A stretch of DNA of 64,000 bases from Flavobacteriaceae bacterium (GTDB taxonomy: Bacteria; Bacteroidota; Bacteroidia; Flavobacteriales; Flavobacteriaceae): assembly GCA_029243245.1 (NCBI GenBank), contig JAQWSK010000009.1, positions 1 through 64,000 on the forward strand. Reading direction: 5' to 3'. The position numbers and the translations under genes were made by a program. Positions 17,651 through 24,531 of the stretch are shown in pieces. The stretch's first letter is position 1, and the number at the start of each line of letters is the position of its first letter. The notes under the pieces were generated by a model. It did no database searches. It was not told the origin of the DNA and saw only the letters and a list, made by a program, of their open reading frames with translations.

Positions 17651-18376
17651 ATGAAAATTCAAATCATTCCATCAATAATTTTATTTGTTTTGATTGTTTC
17701 TTGTAGTAAAGGAGGTGAGCCTGAAGTAATAACTTCAAATACAGAAGTTCAAGTAACAATTGCTAGTCCTGGTAAAGTAATTCTAAATTCTCCTGATAAC
17801 AACAAGGTTTGTGAAGAGGGTACAAGTGTTTCTGAAACTGAAAGTTCAGTTAGTTTTGGATGGTCAAAGTCTGATGACACTGAGTCGTATGATCTTAAAA
17901 TTACAAATTTAGATAACCTAGCTGTGGTAAATCTAACAGGGATAACTGAAACCAATAAATCAGTTACTTTGTCTAAAGCGATTCCATATTCTTGGCAGAT
18001 AACTTCAAAAAATCAAGGGCTTAATAATACTGCCAGTGATGTATGGAAATTTTATTTAGCAGGTGATGGGGTTTCTAATTATGCCCCTTTTCCTGCTGCT
18101 CCTATTTCTCCAATGCCTGGAGCGACAATAGATCCACTTAACGGTAAGGTTGTAATAAGCTGGGAAAGTGCTGATCCTGATGGAGATACTGTTAATTATA
18201 CACTTTATTTTGATTCTATTGATGGAAATCAAGAACCGGCTCAAGAAAATCTTAATTTAATAGATTCATCTTTGGAAGTTGACGTTAATTCAGACACAGT
18301 TTATTATTGGAAAGTTATTACAAGTGATGGGAGTAATACTGCTACTAGCATCGTCTATACCTTTAGAACTTCATGA
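17651..18376 (+). CDS. Lipoprotein with two fibronectin type III-like domains
   Basis: A 241-residue lipoprotein. The signal peptide ends with the lipobox VSCS, giving a lipidated Cys near residue 18, followed by KGGEPE, which resembles the export signals of Bacteroidota surface lipoproteins. Two beta-sandwich repeats follow (about 45-135 and 145-240); both have the FN3-like pattern with SWxSxDxD and YYWKV near the end of the second. No enzymatic motif is present. The gene starts 7 bp after the T9SS cargo gene and is surely in the same operon, so the product may anchor or display the large protein. SusE-like binding proteins have similar starts, but no SusC/SusD genes are nearby. Confidence 0.8.
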   Translation: MKIQIIPSIILFVLIVSCSKGGEPEVITSNTEVQVTIASPGKVILNSPDNNKVCEEGTSVSETESSVSFGWSKSDDTESYDLKITNLDNLAVVNLTGITETNKSVTLSKAIPYSWQITSKNQGLNNTASDVWKFYLAGDGVSNYAPFPAAPISPMPGATIDPLNGKVVISWESADPDGDTVNYTLYFDSIDGNQEPAQENLNLIDSSLEVDVNSDTVYYWKVITSDGSNTATSIVYTFRTS

Positions 18377-18408
18377 CTTTGTTTCAAACCACCTTTTGGG
18401 TTAAACTA

Positions 18409-20328
18409 CTAAGACTCTAATTTAAACCTAACATTTTCAACGCTTTCTTTTGTCCCAACCAAAGTAACAAAGTCTCCTAATCTAAGCCTTGTATAGCCAT
18501 GCGAAATAAGCACTTGTCCTTTTCTAACTACTGACAAAACAATTACGTCAGTTGGGAATCTAAGGTCTCTTAGTGTCATTCCATGAATATCTTTATTTCT
18601 TATTTGAACATCCACTGAGTCTTTCTTGTTGTCAAGGCCTAATAACAAAGAAGTTGCGTTAGGAGATCTAACAAAGTGATCAAGAAGATTAATCATAGCT
18701 AGGGAGGGGTCAATTATTCTAACGCCAATATTTATAAGTCTTTCATAATATTCTCTAGCCCCGTTATATCTGACTATAACATCTTTGGTTCCATAATGTT
18801 CATAGACAAGATTGGCTATTTTATAATTTTCTTTGTCTGACAATAGACAGACTATTGCATCAGCTCCTTCTAGGCTAAGTTGGCCTAAGGAATTTAATGA
18901 AATGTCTCTTGATTGAATAATTTCAAAATCATCATTCGTTTTTTTCTCAATATCAGAAAATGTTATAATTTTTGGAACCCAACCACTTTGCTTTAATGTC
19001 ATAGCTAAGGCTATAGATTGACTTTCCAGACCAAAAATTATTGCATCTTTTATTCCGTCAAACTCTGAGCTTTTGTGTTTTAGATGGCTTTCTTTTGCTA
19101 TGTCTATAGAGATTTTAAAAAGTACGGGGCCTATTAGTTGATTAATAACTATAATTGCTATTATAATAGTTTGAAACTCATAGCCCCATTCCGTAAACTC
19201 ATTCGCTATTATAGTCGTTAACCCCAATGCTACTCCAGCTTGTGTAACATATGGCATCCATGAAATAAATAAAAATTTTTTTTCATCTTTTGCTGACAAA
19301 ACTCCAAACATGCCTGCTAAAAACATAGAAAAAAGTCTTAGGCAAAAAAATGCAATTGCTATCCATAAAACTTGAATTAAGGTTTGAAAAGAAAGGGAGG
19401 CTCCAGTTAAAGTAAAAAAGATTACATATATGGTTGGGCTTATTTCTTCTAGAAGTTCTACAAATTCAATTCTGTTGTTAGTATAATTCGTTATATAAAA
19501 ACTTCCTATTATACAAACAAGAAGTGGTTCTAAAACAATTTCATGCCCAAAAATTATAGCGGTTTTGCTTCTAACAAGTTCAGCAAAAACATAAACCCCG
19601 TATCCAATTAACAAAACCCCTATAGCTTTAATTGTTTTGTTAATTTTTAAAGATAGTGGTAGTTTTAAAGCTAATCCAATTACAATGCCTAAAAAGAATG
19701 ATAAGGTTAAATCAAGTGTTAAGAAAATTAAAAAGGTTAAATCAAGATCTTCATTATTAATAACTGTTTTAGCTGTAGAAAAACATACAGCAAACAATAT
19801 AATTACTAAAACGTCCTTAACTACCGTCACCCCCATTGAGGTTTTTGTAAATGGTCCGTTTGCTCTCATTTCGTTTATAACAGCTATGGCAGAAGAAGGA
19901 GATCTGGCAACAAAAATAACTCCAAAAAGCAAGGCTATTATCAGCCTTATGTCTTTAGGCTGGTCTTGCATAAAAGGAATATATAAAGAGTACTCGAAAA
20001 TTACCCATGTGCTCAGTATTACTGTTATAAACAGTTGACTGGCTGTCATCCACTTTATGCTATTAATTCTACTTCGAAGCTCTTTTAAATAAAATTCTGC
20101 TCCTGCAGAAAAGGCTATTATGGCAAGAGCAAGGTTGTTAAGAAAATTTAATTTAGGTAGTGATTCTGAGGGAATAAAGTTTAAAAAAGAGGATCCTGCT
20201 AAAATTCCTGTAATAATTAAGCCTGTTATCAAAGGAAATTTTATTTTTTGAAAAACTTTGGCTATTTGTTGTCCTGCAATTGCAACTAAAACAAATCCCG
20301 CTAAAAGAACTATAAAATTAACTTCCAT
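18409..20328 (-). CDS. CPA2 family cation:proton antiporter with TrkA-type regulatory domain
   Basis: A 639-residue membrane protein. The first 400 residues hold about twelve hydrophobic helices of the Na+/H+ exchanger domain (KefB/GerN type), including the discontinuous-helix region near VARSPSSAIAVI. The C-terminal half has a TrkA-N/RCK nucleotide-binding region (from about 420, KDAIIFGLESQSIALA, lacking a perfect GxGxxG) and a TrkA-C domain at the end (LRLGDFVTLVG). It probably exchanges K+ or Na+ for protons under nucleotide or ligand control. It is a single gene on the minus strand between two plus-strand units. Ion specificity cannot be inferred. Confidence 0.88.
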   Translation of the reverse strand: MEVNFIVLLAGFVLVAIAGQQIAKVFQKIKFPLITGLIITGILAGSSFLNFIPSESLPKLNFLNNLALAIIAFSAGAEFYLKELRSRINSIKWMTASQLFITVILSTWVIFEYSLYIPFMQDQPKDIRLIIALLFGVIFVARSPSSAIAVINEMRANGPFTKTSMGVTVVKDVLVIILFAVCFSTAKTVINNEDLDLTFLIFLTLDLTLSFFLGIVIGLALKLPLSLKINKTIKAIGVLLIGYGVYVFAELVRSKTAIIFGHEIVLEPLLVCIIGSFYITNYTNNRIEFVELLEEISPTIYVIFFTLTGASLSFQTLIQVLWIAIAFFCLRLFSMFLAGMFGVLSAKDEKKFLFISWMPYVTQAGVALGLTTIIANEFTEWGYEFQTIIIAIIVINQLIGPVLFKISIDIAKESHLKHKSSEFDGIKDAIIFGLESQSIALAMTLKQSGWVPKIITFSDIEKKTNDDFEIIQSRDISLNSLGQLSLEGADAIVCLLSDKENYKIANLVYEHYGTKDVIVRYNGAREYYERLINIGVRIIDPSLAMINLLDHFVRSPNATSLLLGLDNKKDSVDVQIRNKDIHGMTLRDLRFPTDVIVLSVVRKGQVLISHGYTRLRLGDFVTLVGTKESVENVRFKLES

Positions 20329-20486
20329 GCTTAGTTGAATTTAAAGGCAATATATAAAATAGAGGCCTAACTTGCTTGTTTTTGTATTACACCTCAAAAC
20401 ATATTCTCTGCCTGATGTCTAATTTAAGAAATTCTTTTTTTTAATTTTACCCATATTTCAAAACATAGACCTTTAACTTTCAACTC

Positions 20487-21338
20487 ATGAACCTTTATTC
20501 TATAGAAACTGGAAATTTTAAATTAGATGGCGGGGCTATGTTTGGAGTGGTTCCTAAGCCTCTGTGGGAGAAAACAAATCCGAGTGATGATAAGAATAGA
20601 ATTTCTATGGCTGCTCGATCATTGTTAATAGAAGATAATAATCGTTTAATTTTAATTGATACTGGGTTTGGAAATAAACAAGACAAAGCTTTTTTTAGTC
20701 ATTATGGACTATGGGGAAGTTTTAATTTAGATAGTTCTCTTGCCGCTAATGGTTTTCATCGTAATGATATTACTGATGTTTTTCTAACCCACCTTCATTT
20801 TGATCATTGTGGTGGAGCAATAAAGATGTCCGCTAATGGAAGATACGTTCCTGCTTTTAAAAATGCTGTATTCTGGGTGCATGAGGATCATTGGAATTGG
20901 TCCAAAAACCCAAATATTAGGGAGCGGGCCTCATTCATTCCAGAAAATATTAACCCTATAAAGTTAAGCGGTCGGCTCAACTTTATTAAAGAACAAGGCT
21001 CTTACGTTAAAAATTCTGCGTTAGGGTTTGATCTTATTATTGTTAATGGGCATACTGAAAAACAAATGCTTCCTGTTATTAAGTATAAAGATAAAACGAT
21101 TGTTTTTGCTGCTGATTTAATTCCTACAATTGGTCATATTCCTATACCTTATATAATGAGTTATGATACTAGGCCTCTTATTACTTTAGAAGAAAAAAAT
21201 TCTTTTTTACAGTCTGCTAATAAAAAAAAATGGTTGCTTTTTATGGAGCACGACCCGTTCAATGAGCTTGTTTCTTTAAAAATGACTGATAAAGGGGTTC
21301 GTTTTGATAAAGCCTCAACGTTAAAAGAATTTTTTTAA
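20487..21338 (+). CDS. MBL-fold metallo-hydrolase (lactonase-like)
   Basis: A 283-residue cytosolic metallo-beta-lactamase-fold protein. The metal site is complete: HLHFDHCGG near residue 100, a His in NGHTEKQM near 190 and an Asp in AADLIPT. The N-terminal block with LLIEDNNRLILIDTGFG is typical. The arrangement resembles the AHL-lactonase/quorum-quenching and alkylsulfatase-unrelated small MBL group, but the substrate is not predictable. It lies 42 bp before the M1 peptidase gene and may share its transcript. Confidence 0.83.
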   Translation: MNLYSIETGNFKLDGGAMFGVVPKPLWEKTNPSDDKNRISMAARSLLIEDNNRLILIDTGFGNKQDKAFFSHYGLWGSFNLDSSLAANGFHRNDITDVFLTHLHFDHCGGAIKMSANGRYVPAFKNAVFWVHEDHWNWSKNPNIRERASFIPENINPIKLSGRLNFIKEQGSYVKNSALGFDLIIVNGHTEKQMLPVIKYKDKTIVFAADLIPTIGHIPIPYIMSYDTRPLITLEEKNSFLQSANKKKWLLFMEHDPFNELVSLKMTDKGVRFDKASTLKEFF

Positions 21339-21380
21339 TCTCGATTTGTTTATTTTAGTGCGACTTTAATACTATTTGTT

Positions 21381-23231
21381 ATGTTTAGAATTTACCTCTG
21401 TTCTTTTTTGTTTTTTTTATATAGCTTTTCTAGTTATTCTCAAAATTATTGGCAGCAATCCGTTAATTATAATATGACTGTTGATATAGATGTCAATTCT
21501 TTTCAATATTACGGAAAGCAATCTCTAGTTTATACAAACAATTCTCCTGACACTATTAATAAAGTTTTTTATCATCTTTACTTTAATGCTTTTAGGCCAG
21601 GGAGCGAAATGGCAACAAGAATTGTTAGCGGTAAAGATAAAAACAAACGCTTTGATGTTGACATAAACACAATACCAAAAGAAGAAGAAGGAAGTCTTGT
21701 TGTTTCTAATATTAGACAAGAAGGAGAGCTTCTCTCTCCGGTAAATTCTGAAACAATTCTTGAGGTTCCTCTAAAAAAAACATTATTACCGGGGAAAAGC
21801 ACAACCATTTCTCTTGACTTTGAAGGACAGGTACCAAAAATGATTCGTCGTGCTGGTCGTGACTCTAAGGAGGGTGTGGCTCTTTCTATGGGTCAGTGGT
21901 ATCCTAAACTGGCTGAATATGACTATGATGGATGGAACGCTGAGCCCTATATTGGTAGAGAGTTTCACGGTGTTTGGGGAGATTTTGATGTAACCATTAA
22001 TATTGATAAAAACTATGTCGTTGCGGCTAGCGGGTATCTTCAAAATCCCAAAAATTATGGTCACGGATATGGTGACTCAAAACCTAGAGCAAAAAAAGGA
22101 AAGCTTTCGTGGAGGTTTATAGCTCCAATGGTTCATGATTTTACGTGGGCTGCTGATCCTGATTTTATTCATGACACATATCCTGGGCCTAACGGTGTTA
22201 CTATGCGTTTTTTCTATAAAAACAATCCTAAAATTATAGATAACTGGAAAAAACTACAGCCTAAAACTGCAGAATTAATGAGGTTTTTTAATAATACTAT
22301 TGGGGACTATCCTTATAAAGAGTATAATGTTGTTCAGGGGGGAGACGGGGGCATGGAATATGCAATGTTAACGCTTATAACGGGAAACAGAAAGTTTGGT
22401 AGTTTGGTTGGCGTTACCGCTCATGAGCTTGCGCATTCTTGGTTTCAGCATGTTTTAGCAACAAATGAAATGAAGCACGGGTGGATGGATGAAGGGTTTA
22501 CGTCATACATTTCAAGGCTTGCTGTAGATAAAATTTTAGCAGAAAACAAAGTTTTTCCATTAAGTGGTTCATATAATGGTTATTTTCGTCTAGCCCTTTC
22601 TGGGTTCGAACAGCCTCAATCAACCAACTCCAATAGATACGATTACAACATGGCTTACGAAAGCACAAGCTATAGTAAAGGCGCTGTCTTCTTGGCTCAG
22701 CTTGGCTATATAATTGGCCAAAAAAATCTTTCAAAAACAATTAAAGAATACTACCGCTCCCACAAATTTACCCATCCAACACCTAACGATTTTAGAAGGG
22801 TTGCTGAGCGGGTTTCTGGAATACAGCTTAAGTGGTATTTAACTGATTGGACTCAAACCACAAATCAGATAGATTACGGAATTAAAAAAATTGATGCGGT
22901 TAATGAAAAAACTCATATTACTTTTGAAAGAATTGGGTCTATGCCAATGCCCTTGGATGTTTTGATTAGCTACAGTGATGGAAGTTATGAAATTCAATAT
23001 GTTCCAATTTCTTTAATGCGAGGAGAAAAAAATAACCCCTACAATATTCCCTGGACTGTTAATAAAGACTGGGCCTGGTCCATGCCAGAATATATGCTTG
23101 AGGTTAATAGGCTAAAAAAAGATGTTGTGTCTATAATAATAGATCCAACCGGGTATATGGCTGATATTAATAGGAAAAACAATGAGTTTTTTAAAAGTTT
23201 GAAGGATGAAAAGGCTGATCAAAAAAAATAG
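21381..23231 (+). CDS. M1 family metallopeptidase (secreted)
   Basis: A 616-residue aminopeptidase-like zinc protease. A signal peptide (about 1-20, ending SYSQN) indicates export. The gluzincin motif is present as HELAHSWFQH with the third ligand and second Glu in WMDEGFTSYIS, and the exopeptidase motif appears as GGDGGMEYAM. The domain order (N-terminal beta-domain, catalytic thermolysin-like domain, short C-terminal region) fits M1 enzymes common in Bacteroidota. The C-terminus is unusually basic and acidic by turns (KDEKADQKK). Its last 26 bp overlap the start of rnpA in another frame, so translation may be coupled. Confidence 0.9.
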   Translation: MFRIYLCSFLFFLYSFSSYSQNYWQQSVNYNMTVDIDVNSFQYYGKQSLVYTNNSPDTINKVFYHLYFNAFRPGSEMATRIVSGKDKNKRFDVDINTIPKEEEGSLVVSNIRQEGELLSPVNSETILEVPLKKTLLPGKSTTISLDFEGQVPKMIRRAGRDSKEGVALSMGQWYPKLAEYDYDGWNAEPYIGREFHGVWGDFDVTINIDKNYVVAASGYLQNPKNYGHGYGDSKPRAKKGKLSWRFIAPMVHDFTWAADPDFIHDTYPGPNGVTMRFFYKNNPKIIDNWKKLQPKTAELMRFFNNTIGDYPYKEYNVVQGGDGGMEYAMLTLITGNRKFGSLVGVTAHELAHSWFQHVLATNEMKHGWMDEGFTSYISRLAVDKILAENKVFPLSGSYNGYFRLALSGFEQPQSTNSNRYDYNMAYESTSYSKGAVFLAQLGYIIGQKNLSKTIKEYYRSHKFTHPTPNDFRRVAERVSGIQLKWYLTDWTQTTNQIDYGIKKIDAVNEKTHITFERIGSMPMPLDVLISYSDGSYEIQYVPISLMRGEKNNPYNIPWTVNKDWAWSMPEYMLEVNRLKKDVVSIIIDPTGYMADINRKNNEFFKSLKDEKADQKK

Positions 23232-23568
23232 TTTGCTTTCTTTAAAGTCTAAAGAGAATTTTAAGTCTCTCTTTGAAAAGGGGAGTTTTTATAAAGAAAA
23301 CAACGTGGGGTTTCGGTGTTGGAAAGGAAAAAATCTTGCTTTTTACGTGGGGTATACTGTTTCTAAAAAACAATTTTCTAAGGCTGTAGATCGAAACTTG
23401 ATTAAAAGGCGATTAAAATCAGAGTTGCATAGGGTTAGGGGTTGTTTTATGAGTGCTTGCCCTCCCGGGGTTTATCTTTTTTATTATTTAGGAAACCAAA
23501 TTCCTCTTTCTTCTAATTTATCTAATGGAATAAAAGGGGTTATTAAAAAATTTATTGAAGAGACATAG
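23206..23568 (+). CDS. rnpA: Ribonuclease P protein component
   Basis: A 120-residue basic protein that binds the RNase P RNA and helps remove tRNA 5' leaders. The family signature is present as VSKKQFSKAVDRNLIKRRL, together with an N-terminal SLKSKENFKSLFEKG. The length is normal. The gene is not next to rpmH or dnaA, unlike in many other phyla, but starts inside the end of the M1 peptidase gene (26-bp overlap). Silent positions are strongly T- and G-rich, in contrast to genes beyond 24.5 kb. The next gene, rpiB, converges on it. Confidence 0.92.
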   Translation: MKRLIKKNSLLSLKSKENFKSLFEKGSFYKENNVGFRCWKGKNLAFYVGYTVSKKQFSKAVDRNLIKRRLKSELHRVRGCFMSACPPGVYLFYYLGNQIPLSSNLSNGIKGVIKKFIEET

Positions 23569-23582
23569 CGCTGTAAGGCGCT
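23567..23582. terminator. Short hairpin between convergent rnpA and rpiB
   Basis: AGCGC (23567-23571) and GCGCT (23578-23582) form a 5-bp GC-rich stem with a 6-nt loop at the rnpA stop. The following plus-strand sequence is only moderately T-rich, so a terminator role is weakly supported. Confidence 0.3.
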
Positions 23583-23610
23583 CTATCTTCTAAATGTCTG
23601 GGTTTAATCA

Positions 23611-24042
23611 TTAATTACAAGGAATTTTATTGACTCTATCTTTGTGTCTTCCTCCTTCAAACTTGGTTGAAATAAATGTTTTAACCATTTGAATAGCTTC
23701 ATCCAAAGAAACAAACCTTGCTGGTATACTTATAATGTTAGCGTCATTGTGTTTTCTGGACAGCTTGGATAATTCATTATTCCAACAAAGAGCCGCTCGT
23801 ATGTTTTGATTTTTATTTGCTGTCATAGCAGCTCCATTTCCGCTTCCACAAATAATAATTCCTAAACTTTCTGGGGTGGTTGAAACATGGTTAGAGACGG
23901 GGTGAATATAGTCAGGGTAATCGACACTTTCTTCTTTATCTGTTCCAAAGTTTATAACCTCATTTTTTTGTGATTTTAAAAACCTTATGATTTCCTTTTT
24001 GTAATTAACTCCAGCATGATCATTTCCTATTGCTATTTTCAT
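23611..24042 (-). CDS. rpiB: Ribose-5-phosphate isomerase B
   Basis: A 143-residue isomerase that interconverts ribose 5-phosphate and ribulose 5-phosphate in the non-oxidative pentose phosphate path. It starts MKIAIGNDHAG, has the phosphate-binding Asp-His of RpiB, the YPDYIHPV block, the catalytic-site region IIICGSGNGAAMTANK and the C-terminal HNDANIISIPARF. In this protein the canonical active-site Cys sits in ICGSGNG, and a second Cys lies in ALCWNN. The length is standard. The gene is divergent from rnr across the long AT-rich gap. Confidence 0.93.
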   Translation of the reverse strand: MKIAIGNDHAGVNYKKEIIRFLKSQKNEVINFGTDKEESVDYPDYIHPVSNHVSTTPESLGIIICGSGNGAAMTANKNQNIRAALCWNNELSKLSRKHNDANIISIPARFVSLDEAIQMVKTFISTKFEGGRHKDRVNKIPCN

Positions 24043-24268
24043 GGTTTTTTTATTTACCTGGTTAATAATTTTTGTTATAAGTTTCTTATAAACTGTTAAT
24101 ATTTAAAATAAGTTGTTTTGTTTGTCTCTATAATTTAAACAATTATAAAAAAATTAGTTTTATGCAAATTAGTTTATTCTTTTATATTATTTAATTATTA
24201 AGTTTTTTCTGTCATTTTTAAACATATTTTTGATGTTTTATCAAAATACTTATTAACCTCTTTAATAT

Positions 24269-24304
24269 ATTAACAGATGTTAAAGAAACATGTAATCTGT
24301 TAAT
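24269..24304. repeat. 10-bp perfect inverted repeat, 16-bp spacer
   Basis: ATTAACAGAT (24269-24278) and ATCTGTTAAT (24295-24304) are exact reverse complements and contain two of the TGTTAAT motifs. The spacing fits a dimeric protein-binding site better than a terminator. Confidence 0.75.
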
Positions 24305-24306
24305 TA

Positions 24307-24334
24307 TTAGTGTATTATGTATATTAAGCTAAGT
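24307..24334 (+). other. dif-like XerCD recombination site (candidate)
   Basis: Aligned by hand to the E. coli dif I remember, the central hexamer TGTATA (24318-24323) is identical, the XerD-side arm TTAAGCTAAGT (24324-24334) matches 8 of 11, and the XerC-side arm TTAGTGTATTA (24307-24317) only 5 of 11. The location, in a gene-free gap where strand composition reverses, supports it. The weak XerC arm and AT-rich background lower confidence. Confidence 0.45.
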
Positions 24335-24484
24335 TAATATCTGTCTTATTAATGTTATTAATTTATATACAAAATAATAACTCTAAAAGTTGTTTTATAT
24401 ATTAACATACTATTATAATCACTTTCTTTTTTATTTAATTTTTAAAATATAATAATAGTGTTTATAGTTGTTGACAAAAATTTC

Positions 24485-24514
24485 TTGTTTTAATTTTTGT
24501 AATTCCTAATTTTG
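24485..24514 (+). promoter_or_regulatory. rnr promoter (-33 TTG, -7 TAATTTTG)
   Basis: TTG at 24485-24487, a 19-bp spacer and TAATTTTG at 24507-24514 match the Bacteroidota promoter model. The predicted start leaves a leader of roughly 12 nt before the rnr ATG at 24532. Confidence 0.5.
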
Positions 24515-24531
24515 AAAATAATAATAAAAAA

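Larger units (their letters stand above)
24094..24407. repeat. Iteron-like TGTTAATA motifs
   Basis: TGTTAATA occurs at 24094-24101 (plus), 24268-24275 (minus) and 24400-24407 (minus), with a one-mismatch copy TGTTAATT at 24298-24305 (plus). All three exact copies continue as TGTTAATAT. Shorter GTTAATA relatives occur near 24061, 24252 and 24333. A protein-binding function is inferred only. Confidence 0.55.
24043..24531. other. 489-bp gene-free, extremely AT-rich gap (replication-associated region suspected)
   Basis: This is the only gene-free stretch over 300 bp in the window, where most gaps are under 130 bp. It is visibly far poorer in G and C than the flanking genes. I see no credible ORF, tRNA or known RNA. 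It holds repeated TGTTAATA motifs in both orientations, a 10-bp perfect inverted repeat, a dif-like 28-mer and the rnr promoter. No perfect DnaA box (TTATCCACA) is present; the closest is TTATATACA at 24363-24371 (7 of 9). Strand composition of the flanking genes reverses across it. Confidence 0.7.

Noticed and set aside
24363-24371. TTATATACA as a DnaA box proving an origin
   Set aside because: Only 7 of 9 bases match, in very AT-rich DNA, and there is no cluster of boxes or dnaA gene nearby.
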